From the NCBI GenBank assembly GCA_026027325.1, contig JAMSLZ010000001.1, positions 2,914,001 to 2,978,000 on the forward strand: DNA of 64,000 nt. The letters are read 5' to 3'. Under the pieces are notes generated by a model. That model saw only the letters and a program-made list of their open reading frames with translations, had not been told where the DNA came from and did no database searches. Origin of the DNA: Actinomucor elegans (lineage: Eukaryota; Mucoromycota; Mucoromycetes; Mucorales; Mucoraceae). The first letter of the stretch is position 1, and the number at the start of each line of letters is the position of its first letter. This document shows, in pieces, positions 58,985 through 64,000 of this stretch. Made by a program: the position numbers and the translations under genes.

Positions 58985-60235
58985 AGGTGCTATTGAAGCT
59001 TTGTGGCTTCCATCATTTCTTCAAAAGGCGCTATGTCGAAATGCTAAAACAGGTTCGCTAGGGCTATATGCATTTCTTGCAAAGCTTTGACCAACGCAGC
59101 TTCTTGAGCCATTCGTCCAAGAAATTAAGTCCCAGGATACATTAAGAACCGCTGCTATAATTTACCTTTTACAGAATAGTACAAATGTGCTAGAATGGTT
59201 GAGTTTATCATGAGCTGGCTCCCCAAAAGGCCCACCTTTCGAACAAGAATGCAGTAGGTCCGCGTCAATATTTTTCATTGAGTTATATATGATAGGTCTG
59301 GAATTAACAATCACTTTAAGTAATAAAAATGTTTAGTGGAACTGACAGAGAGTGATATCTATCTATACTTACATTTTTGGGGGGAAATTATTTGATGACC
59401 AAGTATTATATCTTAAACTACATATTTCGGGAACCCACTTGCTGCAACAGGGTTTAACCTGACAGCCTTGATAATCTCTACATCGAGATATGGTAGTTAT
59501 TCTAAAGGTCCATGGCTGGAAGCAATACTCTTATACTCCAATAGAATTGTATCAATTTTTGGATATAGCTTCCTCAACGTATCCAGATTTCATAATAGCT
59601 TAACTAGAACAAAGCCAATTGAGCTGCTGGTTGTTTCTAATCCAGCATTCATATACATGATTGTTTCTTTTAAAAAGACTTCTGCTGGCGTAAGGTCTTT
59701 GAGATTTCCTGCACTCTGCATAGGAATAAGCACTTGCAAGGTATCATCTCCTTTAAAACTATCGTTTTGTATTTTTGATAAATCTGAATTACAGAATACC
59801 TGTAGACAATAATTTAACTTGGAGTTCCTTTTTTTTTTGTTGACTTATATTTACAATTTCTTGAGAATACTTTCCAGTAAAAACGCAAACTGGTAATAAT
59901 CAGTCATGATGTAATAAAAGACATGCACTTCATTCTTGTTGCAATACTTTTTGCCATAACGTTATCTCCATCTTTTACCATATAGCATGCTTCTGCAAAA
60001 GGTGTTTCAATGATCACATTTAAAGCAAAACGTTGTATCAGATTCCAAGCATCATTAATGGTCCCATAGCCATATCTCCCATGTATATGCTTCATCCTCA
60101 ATAATCTTTATGTCAAAATAAATGAGTTGAAGAGAGTTCCTTTGATTGATTACGGTCATTACAAAATGCCTAAAGGTATATCATAAATAATGCTAAACCG
60201 TCCAAAGAAATCATCATAAACTTTTTGGAACCCAA
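58985..60235 (-). pseudogene. Cytochrome P450 pseudogene, paralogue of the adjacent gene
   Basis: Fragments of a P450 in the order expected on the minus strand: a KVYDDFFGRF piece (about 60225-60180; compare KLYDAFLGP), NDAWNLIQRFALNVIIETPF (about 60065-60000; compare IWKLMQCLALDVIGETAF), helix I as MNAGLETTSSSIGFVLVKLL (about 59665-59600), LPYLDVEIIKAVRLNPVAAS, and GSRSCVGQSFA with LQEMHIALANLF-x-HFDIA (about 59115-59020). The pieces need frame shifts and contain stops, so the gene is dead, but the heme Cys and AG-x-ET-T motif still show. It lies about 400 bp downstream of the intact copy in the same orientation, a tandem duplicate. Confidence 0.8.
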
Positions 60236-60635
60236 TGTACAATATCAAATACACTGATGTTACTTTACATGCACTTCTTAAATGCAACGCATTCTTTGAG
60301 TAAAATCACCAGATCAATTGATAAATTAAACTTATTCTACCAAGTTGAAATGCACATTGGTGTTTCATGCCATATAGGATTATTTAAAAAGAAATGGAAA
60401 TGAAACGAAAATTCCGTGGGAGATTTAGCCCTTTCAGTAAAAACATAGGGTGCAGTTATGCATCCACACCGCTAGAACAAGGAACATTGATCTGCTATAC
60501 TATAATGCTAGATGTAAAAATTGTACATGTAATATATTTATTGTATAAATAGATAACTGAGAGGTAAATAGAGGAATGGAAACTCATGGCAAGGATTCAT
60601 ATCCTAACAAAGAATAAGTAAAATGGCTATACAAG

Positions 60636-62598
60636 TTATGTTCTACGCTTGACTTTGATTTTGAAACTGTTCTTTTCAACTGTGAGCGTAATGAAATGTC
60701 TACGATCCTTGGAATCTTCCATCTCTTGGGGAATAGCAGCAATATCAAAGTGCTTTAGGAAAGATGCCAAAGAAACACGCATCTCTTGAAGTGCAAAGTT
60801 CTTTCCAATACAGTTTCTAGATCTGGTGTGGCGTAAGCCATGAGTGCATACACAAAAGAAATGACACTAAAATAACTTACCCTGCGCTAAATGGGAAAAA
60901 GGCTTCCAAATCATTTGTACAATCTTCATTTTCGATCCATCTTTCAGGCTTGAACTCGTATGGGTTGGGCCAATATTTGCTAGCCGTCTGAGTATAGTAT
61001 AAGTTACAGAAAACTTTGATCTATCATAAAGTTTAGTCATTTCATGTTTGAAAAGCAGTATCCTACTTACACCTTTGGGTAAAACTAATTGACCCAGTAT
61101 AGTAGGCTTATCAGTAATACGCTCTAAACCACTAGCCGCGACAGCATCAATACGCAAAGTTTCGTTGATGACAGCATTCAAATAAGGGAGATGCTTGAGC
61201 TGTTCATGACGGAAGATTGTCTGATTCTCTTCCAGTTCAATACTATCAATTTCTTGACGAAGCTTTTCAAGTTTTTCGGGATTACTTAAGAGTTCGATGA
61301 TGGCAAAGCCAATAGAGTTGCTCGTAGTTTCGGAACCAGCGATCAAGAAGAGAATCGTTTCCGACATGATGGCCTCAGAAGTCAGTCTATCATCGTCAAC
61401 TTCCGATTCTGAACAGTTAATAAGGAACTGAAGAATATCTTTACGTTTCTCTTCTTTGCTTCTTAAACGATCATTAATGACGCCAGTCAAAAACTATAGT
61501 TCATGTTAGTACTCTTTTTTTTTTTTTTTTTAGCTATGGACGTATAGCAGTTACTTTTGTTAATTTTGGATTTGTTTTATCACTATCCTTAATAAACAAC
61601 TTGGACAGAATAGGATACGTGACACTGATTGCGGTTGTTCTCATATCCTCACTAATGGCGACCGGCACAAAGTGGCTATTGTTTTCGATCATATTGAATG
61701 TTTGGCCAAAAGCAGTTTCGCCAATAACATCAAGAGCTAGGCACTGCATTAATTTCCAAATATCAACTGTTCCGTAGTTGTTGTCGTCATGTTCCTTTGT
61801 AATTTCATTATCAACCTTTTTGATCAAAGATTCAGTAACAGTAGCCATAAATGGCTCGAGAGAATTAAGATATTTAATGGAAAAGGCAGGCGAAACGATT
61901 CTTCTCTAGAAAAAGGAAAATCAGTTTGTTAGCAAGGCTTGGTATATCTCTCTCTTTCTCTCAAAGTATCTCACTCTTTGCTTGTGCCAAACAGCATCAG
62001 TAGAACTAAATAAAGTAGACTGTTTGTTCTCTGATATAAAATATAAAGTCAATAGTCTAATATGATAGTTCATGGTGGGAATACTCACTTTGAAAAATCT
62101 TATAGATTGGACCCTTAGGCAGATCTTGGGTGACAAGGGCTTGCTTAAGCATTTCTTTTTCAGCAATACTGACAGCTTTAGGTCCAAGACGGACGATATC
62201 ACCATAATCCTCATGCATTCTTCTTAGTGTCTTGTACCTAAACGCAGTTATGTTAGCTTTTTATTTAAATGACTGCCATTCTTTATATTACATTGTACCA
62301 CTGGGTCTATCGTATATGAATTTGGGTAAATCGATAAATCTAGTCAAGAAAGGGCCTTTCAATGAAGAAAGGGGTCCCAAGAATGCATCATATAGTTTCT
62401 AAATATAAGAGAAAATCGAAATTTAGTCATATGGAAACCATGTTTATGTAGGTTGCAATTTACGTTTACTACAACATAGACCGCAACGGAAATGGCTGTC
62501 ACTTTTCCTAACTTCTCCAAGTTTCCTCTGTCAGAAAGATACTCAATTGATTGCTGAGAGAGTTGCTCTACTTGCGCCAAGGCTTTTTCGTAATCCAT
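60636..62598 (-). CDS. Cytochrome P450 monooxygenase
   Basis: ATG 62598, TAA 60636, seven or so short introns. A hydrophobic stretch near residue 35 (VTAISVAVYVVV) suggests ER anchoring. Conserved parts: HKQRRIVSPAF (helix C), the helix-I oxygen motif AGSETTSNS, E-x-x-R as NETLR, the PERW motif region (KPERWIEN) and heme loop FFPFSAGSRNCIGKNFALQE with the proximal Cys near 60818. The heme loop is split by an intron just before SRNC. Length about 510-530 is typical. The subfamily may be one of the Mucorales-type P450s (CYP509-like), not verified. Substrate unknown; the neighbouring pseudogene shows local duplication. Confidence 0.9.
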
Positions 62599-62619
62599 GG
62601 TATTCAATACAATATAGTT

Positions 62620-64000
62620 TATGAATGAAATAGGAGTGTTACATTAATCACTACAAATCCTCGGTCATTTATATTTTTTAGCTTCCTTTTTTTTTTCCAA
62701 CAAAAGACAGGCATTATACAAAATCTGCTAAATATGGTTATTTAGTGATTTGATAATCATAACTGACAGGTACTTTCCACCAATAAGGATAGCCGGCAAA
62801 ACCATTTTTTCGTATTAAAACAGGCGGTAAAACCGAATCTGACGTCTGTTTATGAGAGAAGCATTTTCATTGAAAGATCATCTCTACAGCCCCTGCACTT
62901 CAGAAACAAAATTTGGCACTTGTCATGTTCTTACAATCAGTAATAACTAGCTAATTGAACTCGTTATAGGAAGTTTATCGCTCTAGTGAGCCTTTTAACC
63001 TAATTATATGTAGTGAATGATCGGTATGTAACTGGAGGGCAACCGCAATACTTACGATGGGTCACTCAAATGTTTAATTAACATACAAGTCTCCTATTTT
63101 CAATTCTATTCTTTGCAGAGATTGTACTAGCAGAAATAAACTGACCAAATCAGATTTAAGTCTCAGTTCTTCTTTATTCGACTCTAATTTAATATATAGA
63201 AGCATCGATACACAAAAACATATTAACATTTATAAAGCCCGTTCGTGTATCAAATAGCAGCGTAAAGATCTTTAAGATTATAGTATTCTTTGGCAAAACA
63301 TAGATAGGTGTTCTACTTTTATTTTACAACAATAGACCAAATTTTATACATATAAATAATACAATAGAGAAGCAGACGGGTACTTTAAATTAGTAACATA
63401 ATCCCTTTATGAGTAATGCCTCTAAAGTATCTTTTTTTTAATACCCTATTTCCGGAATTTATTTGTTCACAAAAAAAGATACAAAGTTAGTATGATACCA
63501 ACTATTAGTACCACCATTATGTCATTACTTCTATCTTCATTGGATATTGAGAATTAAATCGAATTCCACCACAGATTGTACGATAATCAGTCTATATTGA
63601 AAAACATTGTTCGTATTTAATGCTAGATATACAGTAATTCCAGTAAAATATATACATATACTCTTGACTGTGTATAGTTTACTTTATTGACGTGCTTTAG
63701 AAAATTTATATTTATACTCCAAAAGAAAAAGACCGATTTGCCAACTTGGGTTTAGGAGTAACTCCTTAAGGATATTTCAAAACGAGGCCATTTTTAACAT
63801 CTGTATTTTTCTCAAATGGTTCCAATTTAATGTCGCATCTGAAGGCCCATCCATGTTTAGCGTGAACTACTGCGCTCACTAGAACTACTAGTTAGCTAAA
63901 ATATTATAATTTTATTAAAGCTAAGCGGTTTGCTGCAAAATGTATACATTATAAGTATATAAGTTAATTCTAACGTCTGAATTTGATCAATGGTTTAATG
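62620..64000. other. AT-rich right end, no gene recognised
   Basis: 1.4 kb with many short A/T runs and no open frame of coding character on either strand. It likely contains the P450 promoter on the left. Confidence 0.55.

Overview
This is a eukaryotic, fungal window. It is AT-rich and intron-dense: most introns are about 45-90 nt, begin GTA/GTR, and carry CTAAC/CTAAT-like branch sites. The gene content (a GH85 endo-glycosidase of the Endo-M type, MpaB-like oxygenase, thaumatin-like protein, THO, Pol III, Cmc4, Nfu1, prefoldin), together with Tc1 and Fanzor relics and long poly-A/T tracts, suggests an early-diverging filamentous fungus, most likely Mucorales (Mucoromycota). No rRNA, tRNA or CRISPR array was recognised.

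Layout. 1-169: 5' end of an unknown gene running off the left edge. 1.7-6.7 kb: GH38 alpha-mannosidase (about 28 introns, three microexons), divergent from a secreted alpha/beta-hydrolase (6.8-10.5 kb) whose signal peptide appears to be out of frame by one base. 12.3-16.7 kb: a double PH-domain protein, an MpaB-like membrane oxygenase and an intronless bacterial-type NAD(P)-binding protein. 19.4-24.0 kb: a hexose transporter and a short-chain dehydrogenase. 24.2-26.7 kb: a long coiled-coil protein and the Pol III subunit Rpc17/RPC9. 28.5-33.6 kb: a CaMK-type kinase, a thaumatin-like protein and the THO subunit Hpr1/THOC1. 34.4-38.6 kb: the telomere protein POT1 converging on a GH85 ENGase. 39.6-40.7 kb: a ubiquitin-like/WLM metalloprotease.

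40.7-43.8 kb is a transposon graveyard with Tc1/mariner-type fragments. 43.9-48.0 kb: a TDT/SSU1-family transporter and a very large SH3-SAM-PH-CH-like polarity scaffold with 42 consecutive Gln codons. 48.5 kb: a tiny three-exon CMC4 gene. 49.9-52.0 kb: a decayed Fanzor (eukaryotic TnpB/OMEGA nuclease) and degenerate repeats. 52.2-56.3 kb: an F-box/WD40 protein with a GC-AG intron and a second CaMK-like kinase. 57.3-58.8 kb: mitochondrial NFU1 converging on prefoldin subunit 4. 59.0-62.6 kb: a cytochrome P450 pseudogene next to an intact paralogue. The remainder to 64 kb is AT-rich sequence with no recognisable gene.

Themes. ENGase releases free N-glycans and an Ams1-type alpha-mannosidase can trim them, so two steps of free-oligosaccharide catabolism lie within 40 kb, though they are not clustered. 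Housekeeping genes are packed tail-to-tail with 3' spacings of about 50-90 bp (POT1/ENGase, NFU1/PFD4, transporter/scaffold), whereas relics of mobile elements sit in the 1-4 kb gaps. The most notable items are the Fanzor relic, poly-A tracts placed directly at 5' splice sites, the microexons, POT1 with a cysteine-rich C-terminus, and the SH3-SAM-PH-CH scaffold.
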